A DNA stretch of 5,055 nt from Oxalobacteraceae bacterium (GCA_021151485.1 JAGKXB010000052.1:1-5055); one strand, 5' to 3'. Shown: positions 1-5,055, counted from the first letter of the stretch. The notes: generated by a model from the sequence alone, not told the origin. A program made the numbers and translations.

Positions 1-2
1 AT

Positions 3-1235
3 TTACGGTGCTTTATAGCCATCAGTTAATGTACCCAAGAACTGAATAACGTCTTCAATTTCATCAGTAGACAAAGCGGGTGCCATGCCAGGTTGACGGT
101 TGTATGGCCCTTCGGTGATATTCACATTGGCTTTATATTGTGATGGAACGTCATTAAATTTCTGTATTGTTCCATCGGCAGCACGTGGGTACCATTCCTC
201 TGGATTGGTATCGCGCCGCACGTAGAATCCAAGCACATCACGTAAATTATTGAACTTGCCATTGTGAAAAAATGTTTTTCTAGTTGCCACATTACGCAAA
301 GTTGGCACTTTGAATTTTCCACACAAATCGACACGACTCGTCAAATCAGTACGATCAGGCCCACACAAACCCAAATCAAAATAACTCGCATCAGCCGTAG
401 CAGGAATCAAATAATTACGTGGCACGCCGAGATTGTCATAGGTAAAGTCGGTAAATAAAGGAGCAGATCCATCCGCGCCTTTAGTGCTTGTGTGACAAGC
501 AGCGCAATTTCCTTTTGTAGGATTATTGAACAACGCTAATCCACGCAATTCCTGGGTAGACAAAGAGACTTTGCCAGCAAGGAACAAATCATATTTTGAA
601 TTGTATGGATGGAAATCCGTATCTTCTTTTTGATACTCCTGCAAAGCAAAAGTGACACGATCAAATGCATCATCAACTTGATTGAAAATATCCGCACCGA
701 AAGCCCGTCGGAATTCCTCAGCATAGGAAGTACGTTTTAAACGCTCAATCACGTCAGCTTTGCTAGCATTCGCCATTTCATGCGGCGCAAGGAAAGGACG
801 TTGTGCTTGCTCAGCTAAGCTTTGTACGCGACCATCCCAGGTAAACCCTCCGGTCGGTGTCCCCTCATTATCGAAGAAAAACGCTGGTTTCAAATTCAAG
901 TAACGCAATGAAGGCACGGCACGAAAACCGACCTGATCCATATTTGCTCCACCGAGTTGCACTGATAAATCATTCGTTTGTGCGTGGGCATTATCTGGAT
1001 TATGGCAAGTAGCACAAGACTGCTGTCCAGAAGCAGACAAACTGACATCAGAAAAAATCTTCTGACCGAGTGTAGCAACCTGACTTAAACCACCATCAGG
1101 CGTAGTCGCTACTGGCGTAGTGCTATCACTACCACCACCGCCACATGCAGTGAGCACGGCTGATATAACTAGTAGGGAAAAACCGTAACTGATTGATTCT
1201 ATGCCCACTTGACGATGAGCTATTTTTTTAAACAT
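3..1235 (-). CDS. Di-heme cytochrome c peroxidase family lipoprotein (bCcP/MauG superfamily)
   Basis: This encodes a 410-residue exported di-heme protein, expected to reduce hydrogen peroxide or carry out MauG-like long-range oxidation at the cell envelope. Seen in the sequence: a basic, hydrophobic signal with lipobox L28-T-A-C31, followed by a Gly/Ser/Thr/Pro-rich linker. Two heme c motifs follow, CATCH (74-78) and CAACH (244-248). The bCcP signatures WDGR (133-136), EQAQRP (142-147) and HEM (152-154) are present, as are TLRNVA (312-317), FHNGK (323-327) and a C-terminal FLGTLTDGY (399-407). W133 and E153 match the conserved active-site Trp and Glu. Aligned by eye to the Pseudomonas enzyme, its axial Met falls at Tyr338. 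The protein is longer than classical bCcP (about 320-350), mainly from a loop around 340-385. The ATG at 1235 is chosen because it gives a proper signal peptide, although no clear Shine-Dalgarno precedes it. The stop lies inside the window. The electron donor or substrate is unknown. Family is confident; exact reaction is not. Confidence 0.93.
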   Translation of the reverse strand: MFKKIAHRQVGIESISYGFSLLVISAVLTACGGGGSDSTTPVATTPDGGLSQVATLGQKIFSDVSLSASGQQSCATCHNPDNAHAQTNDLSVQLGGANMDQVGFRAVPSLRYLNLKPAFFFDNEGTPTGGFTWDGRVQSLAEQAQRPFLAPHEMANASKADVIERLKRTSYAEEFRRAFGADIFNQVDDAFDRVTFALQEYQKEDTDFHPYNSKYDLFLAGKVSLSTQELRGLALFNNPTKGNCAACHTSTKGADGSAPLFTDFTYDNLGVPRNYLIPATADASYFDLGLCGPDRTDLTSRVDLCGKFKVPTLRNVATRKTFFHNGKFNNLRDVLGFYVRRDTNPEEWYPRAADGTIQKFNDVPSQYKANVNITEGPYNRQPGMAPALSTDEIEDVIQFLGTLTDGYKAP

Positions 1236-1339
1236 AGAGATATATTGTTACGTTGAAAGAATAGAAATATAAAAAACACCACCTTCAACCATTGATCATC
1301 AAGCAGTGACCCAATTGATTGACATGTGACGCAAATCTA

Positions 1340-1358
1340 AATGAGAACGATTTCTATT
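1340..1358. promoter_or_regulatory. Fur-box-like operator overlapping the peroxidase promoter
   Basis: The 19 bp AATGAGAACGATTTCTATT match the palindromic Fur-type sequence AATGAGAATGATTCTCATT at 15 of 19 positions, with one half-site almost perfect. The site covers part of the -10 and the expected transcription start of the minus-strand promoter, the classical position for repression. This suggests iron-responsive (Fur) control of the heme peroxidase. The consensus is from general knowledge of proteobacterial Fur, and the right half-site is weak. Confidence 0.5.
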
Positions 1359-1384
1359 ATAATTTAAAAATAATGACGGGACAA
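1356..1384 (-). promoter_or_regulatory. Sigma70-type promoter for the di-heme peroxidase
   Basis: On the minus strand, TTGTCC (1384-1379) and a perfect TATAAT (1361-1356) are separated by exactly 17 bp. The predicted start is near 1349, which leaves a leader of about 113 nt before the ATG at 1235. It faces the peroxidase gene. The -35 matches consensus at 4 of 6 positions and the -10 at 6 of 6. The call is by eye from consensus. Confidence 0.55.
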
Positions 1385-1458
1385 GAGCGGAGAAACGAGA
1401 CGGAGATGCAGAGGAAAACCAATGAATGCTAATAGCAGTAATTAAATAAAGTTATTTT

Positions 1459-2052
1459 TCATGGTTTATAAACAAACTGCCAATCCACGTAGCGAGTTTG
1501 TTTTTCAAACGCGGCATCTCGTTGCAAGAAACCACTGCGTTTGATGGTCGATTTATTTGAAAGACTATAGATGCCCATCACGCCACCATCCGTTGCACGC
1601 ACAATTCCCCATTCAAAGCTAGCGGTCATGGGATCGCGATAAATGCGTCGTAGGTGCCGGACTGTGGCTAGTTGCCTATTATCTTTAAGGAGATCATTCA
1701 AGCTGTTTGGATAGCGCTTCACCGTACCAGGTGTTTGCTCGTAATACGTTGTAATTGCCTTGCGGAATTCGTTTCCAATAAATAACAAATCGCGCTCTTT
1801 CTCACGTTGTTGCATTTGCGACCACATGACACCTGTTGCGGCCAGCAATTCCTGGCTAAAAAGCGCAACTGAAAAATGCTGACGTACTTTCAAACCACCT
1901 AATTCCAGCGCCCAATGAAACCGCCGACGCATAGAAATCACTCGATACCCCATGCTCTCCGCCTGCTGCCTAGCATCCGCGACATCCGCAGCCACCAGCT
2001 GCAACACAGTCACACCTTCGGGCGAGCGATAAGCTTTAAGTTCGTATTGCAT
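1459..2052 (-). CDS. Chimeric protein: GspF N-terminal domain fused to a pseudopilin-like head domain
   Basis: The 197-residue product reads as two unrelated T2SS parts. Residues 1-70 look like the cytoplasmic N-terminus of a GspF platform protein: a short beta start (MQYELKA), a DARQQAESMGYRV segment (26-38), then LFSQELLA (64-71). In GspF this leads into the first helical-bundle domain. From about residue 71 the sequence switches to that of a T2SS pseudopilin-like protein. It keeps the end of the pilin helix (AATGVMWS, QREKERDLLFIGNEFR), then YYEQTPG (103-108), KRYPNSLNDLLKD (112-124), RIYRDPMT (136-143), EWGIVR (147-152) and a final DWQFVY (190-195). The pilin leader and hydrophobic helix are missing, as are the GspF membrane segments, so the product should be soluble and cytoplasmic. 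It starts 48 nt after gspG, behind a pyrimidine-rich leader with no Shine-Dalgarno. It is either a deletion-fusion relic or a retained adaptor. Both halves are recognised from family memory. Confidence 0.75.
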   Translation of the reverse strand: MQYELKAYRSPEGVTVLQLVAADVADARQQAESMGYRVISMRRRFHWALELGGLKVRQHFSVALFSQELLAATGVMWSQMQQREKERDLLFIGNEFRKAITTYYEQTPGTVKRYPNSLNDLLKDNRQLATVRHLRRIYRDPMTASFEWGIVRATDGGVMGIYSLSNKSTIKRSGFLQRDAAFEKQTRYVDWQFVYKP

Positions 2053-2074
2053 GGGTGAAAGAGAGATGGAAAAC

Positions 2075-2095
2075 GAAAGCGAAATAGAAAGCGAA
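2075..2095. repeat. Short direct repeat in the gspG-chimera spacer
   Basis: GAAAGCGAA occurs twice (2075-2083 and 2087-2095) with starts 12 bp apart. On the minus strand it forms part of the pyrimidine-rich leader of the chimeric gene, where a Shine-Dalgarno would be expected. It may be no more than low-complexity sequence. Confidence 0.4.
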
Positions 2096-2100
2096 GAATT

Positions 2101-2523
2101 TTACCAGTTAACAATATCCATATTGTCACCCGTACCACCCGGCTTGCCATCGCGCCCATAAGACAAAATATCGTAATCACCATGCTCACCCGGCTGCTTA
2201 TAAACATAAGGCCGCCCCCAAGGATCCAGCGGCAAGGCTTTCTTCAAATACGGCCCTTGCCACTTAGCCTCCCCTGTCGGTTGCGCAACCAAAGCCTCAA
2301 GCCCCTGCTCGGTAGAAGGATAATGCCCCGTATCCAAACGCAACGCCTCCAATGCTTTCTCAAACGCATCAATTTGCGCCTGCGCTGCTTTCACTTCGGA
2401 TTTTCCTACCTGGGCAAAATAACGCGGCGCGACATAACCGGCCAGCAAACCAATGATGAGCATGACGACTAATAATTCAAGTAGGGTAAAGCCACGGGGG
2501 AATGAAAGGCGCATGGGGTTCAT
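2101..2523 (-). CDS. gspG: Type II secretion system major pseudopilin GspG
   Basis: The 140-residue product is the major pseudopilin, the subunit that assembles into the periplasmic pseudopilus pushing substrates through the secretin. Visible: a short leader ending in Gly11, prepilin peptidase cleavage before Phe12, and Glu at mature position 5 (E16) in GFTLLELLVV. A hydrophobic helix runs to about residue 30 and continues as a long amphipathic helix to about 62. The globular head carries the GspG hallmarks: TGHYPSTEQGLEAL (65-78), GPYLKK (90-95), LPLDPWGRPY (97-106), DYDILSYGRDG (116-126) and GGTGDN-DI-NW (129-140), the last region including the usual calcium-binding loop. Length is normal for the family. 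The ATG at 2523 or the one at 2514 could start it, and neither has a good Shine-Dalgarno. It leads the chimeric gene and is divergent from vapB. No other intact T2SS gene is in view, so it may be an orphan subunit. Confidence 0.93.
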   Translation of the reverse strand: MNPMRLSFPRGFTLLELLVVMLIIGLLAGYVAPRYFAQVGKSEVKAAQAQIDAFEKALEALRLDTGHYPSTEQGLEALVAQPTGEAKWQGPYLKKALPLDPWGRPYVYKQPGEHGDYDILSYGRDGKPGGTGDNMDIVNW

Positions 2524-2601
2524 TAAATTAAATTTTTAATTGGTTAGAGAAGTGCTGCAATCAATTAATTTGCATGATTATTGCATACAAAGCAATATGT
2601 T

Positions 2602-2630
2602 TTTGATATATACTAACGATACATATCAAA
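2602..2630. promoter_or_regulatory. Inverted repeat upstream of vapB, probable VapBC operator
   Basis: Perfect 8-bp arms, TTTGATAT (2602-2609) and ATATCAAA (2623-2630), flank a 13-bp centre that carries ATAC twice. The element ends just before the vapB ribosome site and includes the -10-like TATACT (2609-2614). No convincing -35 was found at normal spacing. TA antitoxins of this type autoregulate by binding such palindromes with their AbrB-fold N-terminus, so the operator role is an inference from position and symmetry. Confidence 0.55.
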
Positions 2631-2636
2631 GGGAGG
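2631..2636 (+). promoter_or_regulatory. Strong Shine-Dalgarno of vapB
   Basis: GGGAGG lies 4 nt before the ATG at 2641 and fixes the vapB start. It stands out because the minus-strand genes in this window lack comparable sites. Confidence 0.8.
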
Positions 2637-2640
2637 CAAA

Positions 2641-2883
2641 ATGTCAACTACCGCCAAATTATTTACTACAGGACGAAGCCAAGCAGTACGGCTTCCGATG
2701 GAGTTTCGTTTCTCTGGTAAAGAAGTTTTTATCCGCCGCGACCCCACCACTGGCGAAGTTATATTGTCGACCAAACCCGCCTCGTGGCAGGAGTTTTTTG
2801 ACCTTGCCGATCGTACCAAAATTCCGTCAGATTTCATGGCAGATCGTGAAGACTTACCAGCACAAGAAAGGAACTTGTTTTGA
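2641..2883 (+). CDS. vapB: VapB antitoxin (AbrB/MazE/SpoVT fold)
   Basis: This 80-residue protein is the antitoxin of a type II VapBC pair. It binds and blocks the VapC nuclease and represses the operon. The N-terminal swapped-hairpin DNA-binding domain spans about residues 4-45 and has the typical pattern [14 protein letters not shown] (6-19), then a second strand, [15 protein letters not shown] (28-42). The C-terminal part (about 48-80) has the Trp49, Phe52-Phe53 and acidic/Pro segments that wrap around the toxin in this family. Length is typical (75-85). The start is set by GGGAGG, and an inverted repeat just upstream is a likely operator. The stop codon overlaps the vapC start (TTGA), so the two are translationally coupled. 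The family is clear from the sequence. Confidence 0.93.
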   Translation: MSTTAKLFTTGRSQAVRLPMEFRFSGKEVFIRRDPTTGEVILSTKPASWQEFFDLADRTKIPSDFMADREDLPAQERNLF

Positions 2884-3293
2884 GTTTCTTCATGCTTGAT
2901 ACCAACATAGCAAGCTATGTCATCAAAGGCAATCCACCTGAAGTTCGCAAACGCCTGGCAACTTTACCGATCAACAGCATTGCAATCTCTGCTGTTACAC
3001 AAGCCGAACTGCTATACGAATTAGCCCGCAAAGGGCATCCAACCGCCTTTAGTAATTTAATCAAGGAATTTTTACTTCGCGTGCAAGTGCTGCCTTGGGA
3101 CAGCAACGCCGCTACGGTGTATGGTGATTTGCGAGCGTCTTGCGCGGCATCTGGCATCACATTAGGCGCGCTCGATATGTTGATTGCAGCACATGCCACC
3201 GCAGAAAAAGCCATCCTTGTCACACATGACAAAGCATTTGGCCTTGTGCCTGGGAGAGTTCTTACGATTGAAGATTGGGTGGAGGCTGGGTGA
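2880..3293 (+). CDS. vapC: VapC toxin, PIN-domain ribonuclease (tRNA(fMet)-type)
   Basis: This 137-residue PIN-domain endoribonuclease belongs to the type whose enteric members cut the anticodon stem-loop of initiator tRNA. Metal-binding acidic residues are all visible: Asp7 in MLDTN (5-9), Glu43 in TQAELLYEL (40-48), Asp99 in [10 protein letters not shown] (97-106) and Asp117 in THDKAF (115-120), with a normal C-terminus RVLTIEDW (126-133). Nothing suggests inactivation. The best start is TTG at 2880, which overlaps the vapB stop (TTGA) and has AAAGGAA (2867-2873) 6 nt upstream. The ATG at 2892 (Met5) lies too far from that site. The gene ends a few bases from the stub of a decayed convergent TA pair. 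The tRNA target is inferred from family resemblance only. Confidence 0.93.
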   Translation: MSFFMLDTNIASYVIKGNPPEVRKRLATLPINSIAISAVTQAELLYELARKGHPTAFSNLIKEFLLRVQVLPWDSNAATVYGDLRASCAASGITLGALDMLIAAHATAEKAILVTHDKAFGLVPGRVLTIEDWVEAG

Positions 3294-3299
3294 GTATAT

Positions 3300-3323
3300 G
3301 CTCCAAACGCTCAGCCGCGCCAT
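3300..3323 (-). pseudogene. Possible 5' stub of a ParE/RelE-type toxin gene
   Basis: After the stop of the antitoxin remnant and a 9-nt gap, an ATG at 3323 opens eight codons reading MARLSVWS. These resemble the start of ParE/RelE-type toxins that follow this antitoxin family (M-x-R-L-x-W-S-P...). The resemblance stops at about 3300, next to the end of vapC (stop 3291-3293), so nearly the whole toxin would be missing. The evidence is short: eight residues plus correct gene order and spacing. Confidence 0.35.
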
Positions 3324-3332
3324 CAATAACAA

Positions 3333-3547
3333 TTACTTGTGGCACTCAGGTACCGCCTTTTCATCTTCAATGCCCCAAGTATTCAGCCAGGTACGAACCT
3401 CCTGCCAAGTCAGATGCCGGTCGGTTTCCTTGTAGGCCACCCAAGATGTCAAGGCTTCTTGCTTAAAACTCTCGCGAGCTTCTTCACGCTCAACATACTG
3501 CTGGATGGCGGAGCATGATCCAGTGCGGCGAACGGTCATTAACCGGA
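3333..3547 (-). pseudogene. Truncated, frameshifted CopG/RHH (ParD-like) antitoxin
   Basis: An open frame of 68 codons (3539-3333) carries the C-terminal part of a ribbon-helix-helix antitoxin: AIQQYVEREEARESFKQEAL (residues 11-30), then SWVAYKETDRHLTWQEVR and a final VPECHK. Its first ten residues do not fit the family. The missing part lies in another frame just upstream: codons at 3537-3508 read DRSPHWIMLR, the natural lead-in to AIQQYVE. The two frames meet at 3507-3513, where seven bases replace the nine expected, so a 2-nt deletion is likely. Farther upstream the older frame meets TAG (near 3549), and the DNA-binding N-terminus is absent. The remnant begins immediately after the lipoprotein gene stop. 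An ATG at 3539 could still give a 68-residue peptide, but without the RHH DNA-binding strand. Family recognition is from memory. Confidence 0.72.
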
Positions 3548-3557
3548 GTCTATCCCC

Positions 3558-4325
3558 TCACTTAGCATTCAATGCTTTGAGCGCACTTTCCGCAGTCGTA
3601 TCGGTAAATTTCAAAATCGCATCTTTCACTGGCGCAAACTCCTCCTCTGTCAAATCCTCAAAACGAACCGGCGTTTTAAAATTAGGCAAATGAGTAGCTG
3701 GCATACGAAGCAATTGACGCAAAGGATCCGCTCGTGCGATATCTGCTAGCGGATCAAGAGTAAATACGTTCCACTGAAAAGCTGCAACGGCGCTATAACG
3801 CGTTATTCCAAAAAAGCTGCGTGTAAACAAGCCAGATGTATCTGCATACCTTTCAGAACAAGGCCCACCCCCACATTCAAGAGAAGCCATGACACGCGCC
3901 TCTTTGAGGACAATTAATGCCTTTAAGCGCAATCGATCACGCAAACGACGAAACGCCTCTTCTTTGCCCGGCACAACTTGCCAAACATCATCTTTAGCCT
4001 GAATCAGATCAGATACATCAGAATAACGAATGCCTTCTGCTTGAAGATCAACAGCCGTAAACCCTGCTTTTTTTACGTTCTGTTGCACAATCTGTTTAAC
4101 ACCGGCATTCAAATCCCACTTGTAAGGAGCATTCTTTGCAAAATTATTAAAAACGGTCGTACCAACATGCGTATGAGCAGGACTGTCACCAATATCAACC
4201 AAATAGCCGACACGGTCACCTAATTTAGATTCAATATTCGGCAATTTCGGCGCTGTAGAACAACCCACAAGCAATACAGAAATGATGCATATGAAAAAAT
4301 GAATATGTTTTTGTAGGTATTTCAT
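3558..4325 (-). CDS. Uncharacterised lipoprotein
   Basis: The 255-residue product starts with a short basic/hydrophobic signal and a clear lipobox L19-V-G-C22, so it should be exported and lipid-anchored. Ser23 at mature position +2 favours the outer membrane in proteobacteria. I do not recognise a named domain. Distinctive segments are GDRVGYLVDIGDSPAHTHVGTTVFNNF (36-62, with His51 and His53) and a basic RRLRDRLRLKALIVLKEARV (126-145). Next is CGGGPC (151-156), which could form a disulfide loop, then an aromatic FFGITRYSAVAAFQWNVFTLD stretch (171-191). The C-terminus is acidic then helical (TEEEFAPVKDAILKF). An ATG at 4325 with a weak AGG upstream gives the signal peptide. The gene follows the methyltransferase by 38 nt and is probably co-transcribed. 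It may act on or sense an envelope component, but no function can be assigned. Confidence 0.82.
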   Translation of the reverse strand: MKYLQKHIHFFICIISVLLVGCSTAPKLPNIESKLGDRVGYLVDIGDSPAHTHVGTTVFNNFAKNAPYKWDLNAGVKQIVQQNVKKAGFTAVDLQAEGIRYSDVSDLIQAKDDVWQVVPGKEEAFRRLRDRLRLKALIVLKEARVMASLECGGGPCSERYADTSGLFTRSFFGITRYSAVAAFQWNVFTLDPLADIARADPLRQLLRMPATHLPNFKTPVRFEDLTEEEFAPVKDAILKFTDTTAESALKALNAK

Positions 4326-4363
4326 TGGTATTTTTGCCTATTCTGAGTAAAAATTTATGTTGT

Positions 4364-5044
4364 TTATGCAGCAATACAACAAGAAAACGGACTCGACGTC
4401 ACGCGCTGCATCTTGAAACACGTATTTAAGCTTCCCCGCAACTGGCGATAATCAAAGCCCAAATGGTCATGATGAAAAGGCAGTCCAGGCGCGATTTCTT
4501 TCACGGGACGTTCTTTGGGCGGCGAGCACAAAGTTGCCAGCAACACATTTTTGATAGAGGCATCAAACGCACCAAAACGGCGCGACATACGGAAAATCCC
4601 TTTGTACAACGCAGGCAAGCCAATTTCTATCGGCACACCAATCACCGCATTGCCAGAATCACGCAACAAGCGCGTAATTTGCGCCATCGCAGCTTTTGTT
4701 TCTGCGACTGGAAGGTGCTCAAAAACCTCCAGGCAAAACACAATATCCACTGAATGTTGCGCCACTTCATTCACATCCGTACAAAAAACAACCTGCTCCA
4801 AACCCGCCAAATTCTCTTTCGCCTCCGCCATCAAATAAGGCGTTGGCTCGTAACAAATGATTTTCGCCTGCGGAAACTGCACAGCCAACAATTTGCACAA
4901 CTCACCATTCCCCGCCCCAAAATCCAATATGCATTGTGGCTGCGGCATGTTTTTTGTGATGCGGGTAGCGACGACTAAACGCCGCAACTGAAGCCAACGT
5001 TTGATGGGGTTTTTGTCTTTGAAGGTTAGGTCTGAGTAGGACAT
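4364..5044 (-). CDS. Class I SAM-dependent methyltransferase
   Basis: This 226-residue Rossmann-fold methyltransferase transfers a methyl group from S-adenosylmethionine to an unknown acceptor. Visible: motif I LDFGAGNGE (40-48), acidic ribose-binding Glu66 in YEPT (65-68), Asp90, the motif IV region DIVFCLEVFEHL (100-111) and a following strand AVIGVPIE (133-140). The C-terminal segment GLPALYKGIFR (142-152) and PFHHDHLGFDYRQLR (189-203) resembles methyltransferases found with polysaccharide or envelope genes. The C-terminus stops abruptly after SSPF (217-220), where relatives continue for roughly 15 more residues, so a small frameshift in the T-run at 4385-4388 is possible. The ATG at 5044 gives a natural N-terminus (MSYSDLTFKDKNP). 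The frame stays open to the window edge and no Shine-Dalgarno is visible in the 11 bases left, so an earlier start cannot be excluded. Confidence 0.88.
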   Translation of the reverse strand: MSYSDLTFKDKNPIKRWLQLRRLVVATRITKNMPQPQCILDFGAGNGELCKLLAVQFPQAKIICYEPTPYLMAEAKENLAGLEQVVFCTDVNEVAQHSVDIVFCLEVFEHLPVAETKAAMAQITRLLRDSGNAVIGVPIEIGLPALYKGIFRMSRRFGAFDASIKNVLLATLCSPPKERPVKEIAPGLPFHHDHLGFDYRQLRGSLNTCFKMQRVTSSPFSCCIAA

Positions 5045-5055
5045 AAGTAAAAAAT

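Noticed and set aside
1422..1445. Seven-codon plus-strand ORF with an AGAGGA ribosome-like site, downstream of a plus-strand TATAAT (1358-1363)
   Set aside because: Very short, no -35 at proper spacing (a TTGACA at 1319-1324 is 33 bp away), and the GA-rich tract gives AGAGGA easily by chance.
1427..1457. Palindromes TGCTA-A-TAGCA and AAATAA/TTATTT after the chimeric gene as a terminator
   Set aside because: Stems are short, nearly all A/T or have a one-base loop, and no stable GC stem with a following T-run exists on the minus strand.
2526..2541. AT-only inverted repeat AATTAAA/TTTAATT just before gspG
   Set aside because: No G or C pairs, two-base loop. Expected by chance in such AT-rich intergenic DNA.
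2540..2899. Plus-strand 119-codon frame over vapB
   Set aside because: It overlaps vapB in another frame, has no ribosome site and no family features, whereas vapB is unmistakable.
3184..3466. Two plus-strand frames running from the vapC end across the antitoxin remnant
   Set aside because: They are antisense to the recognisable CopG-family remnant or out of frame with vapC, and have no family features.
2524..3547. vapBC as part of a mobile element with flanking repeats
   Set aside because: I looked for transposase, integrase, target-site duplications and long inverted repeats around it and saw none.

Overview
The window looks like a chromosomal stretch from a moderate- to low-GC betaproteobacterium, probably of the order Burkholderiales (an Oxalobacteraceae-like organism is my best guess). 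The reasons are the Cys-Gly-Gly-Gly-Gly lipoprotein N-terminus of the di-heme peroxidase, the style of the type II secretion (T2SS) proteins, and a tRNA(fMet)-type VapBC module. No rRNA, tRNA, CRISPR array or insertion sequence is visible. Family assignments are from memory of the protein families, not from a search.

Layout from left to right. (1) 3-1235, minus: a lipid-anchored di-heme cytochrome c peroxidase of the bCcP/MauG superfamily. Its upstream gap (1236-1458) holds a good minus-strand promoter whose -10 and start region are covered by a Fur-box-like sequence. (2) 1459-2523, minus: a remnant of a T2SS/pseudopilus cluster. It consists of an intact major pseudopilin (gspG) followed by a chimeric gene, in which the first ~70 residues of a GspF-type platform protein are joined in frame to the head domain of a different pseudopilin-like protein. 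No secretin, ATPase or complete platform protein is present. (3) 2641-3293, plus: an intact vapBC toxin-antitoxin operon with its own strong ribosome site and an upstream inverted repeat. (4) 3294-3547, minus: the decayed end of a second toxin-antitoxin pair. A ribbon-helix-helix (CopG/ParD-like) antitoxin has lost its N-terminus and carries a frameshift. It is followed by what looks like the first eight codons of a ParE/RelE-type toxin, cut off next to the vapC stop codon. (5) 3558-5044, minus: a probable two-gene unit of a class I SAM-dependent methyltransferase followed by an uncharacterised lipoprotein.

The middle of the window (about 1.45-3.55 kb) reads as a rearranged accessory patch between more ordinary genes. 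It contains a deletion-fusion of two secretion genes, an intact TA module, and the wreck of another TA module in direct contact with it. The two most notable items are the GspF-pseudopilin chimera and the frameshifted, truncated antitoxin with its toxin stub. The iron-type control site in front of a heme peroxidase is a third. Most minus-strand genes here lack a clear Shine-Dalgarno sequence, whereas vapB has a strong one.
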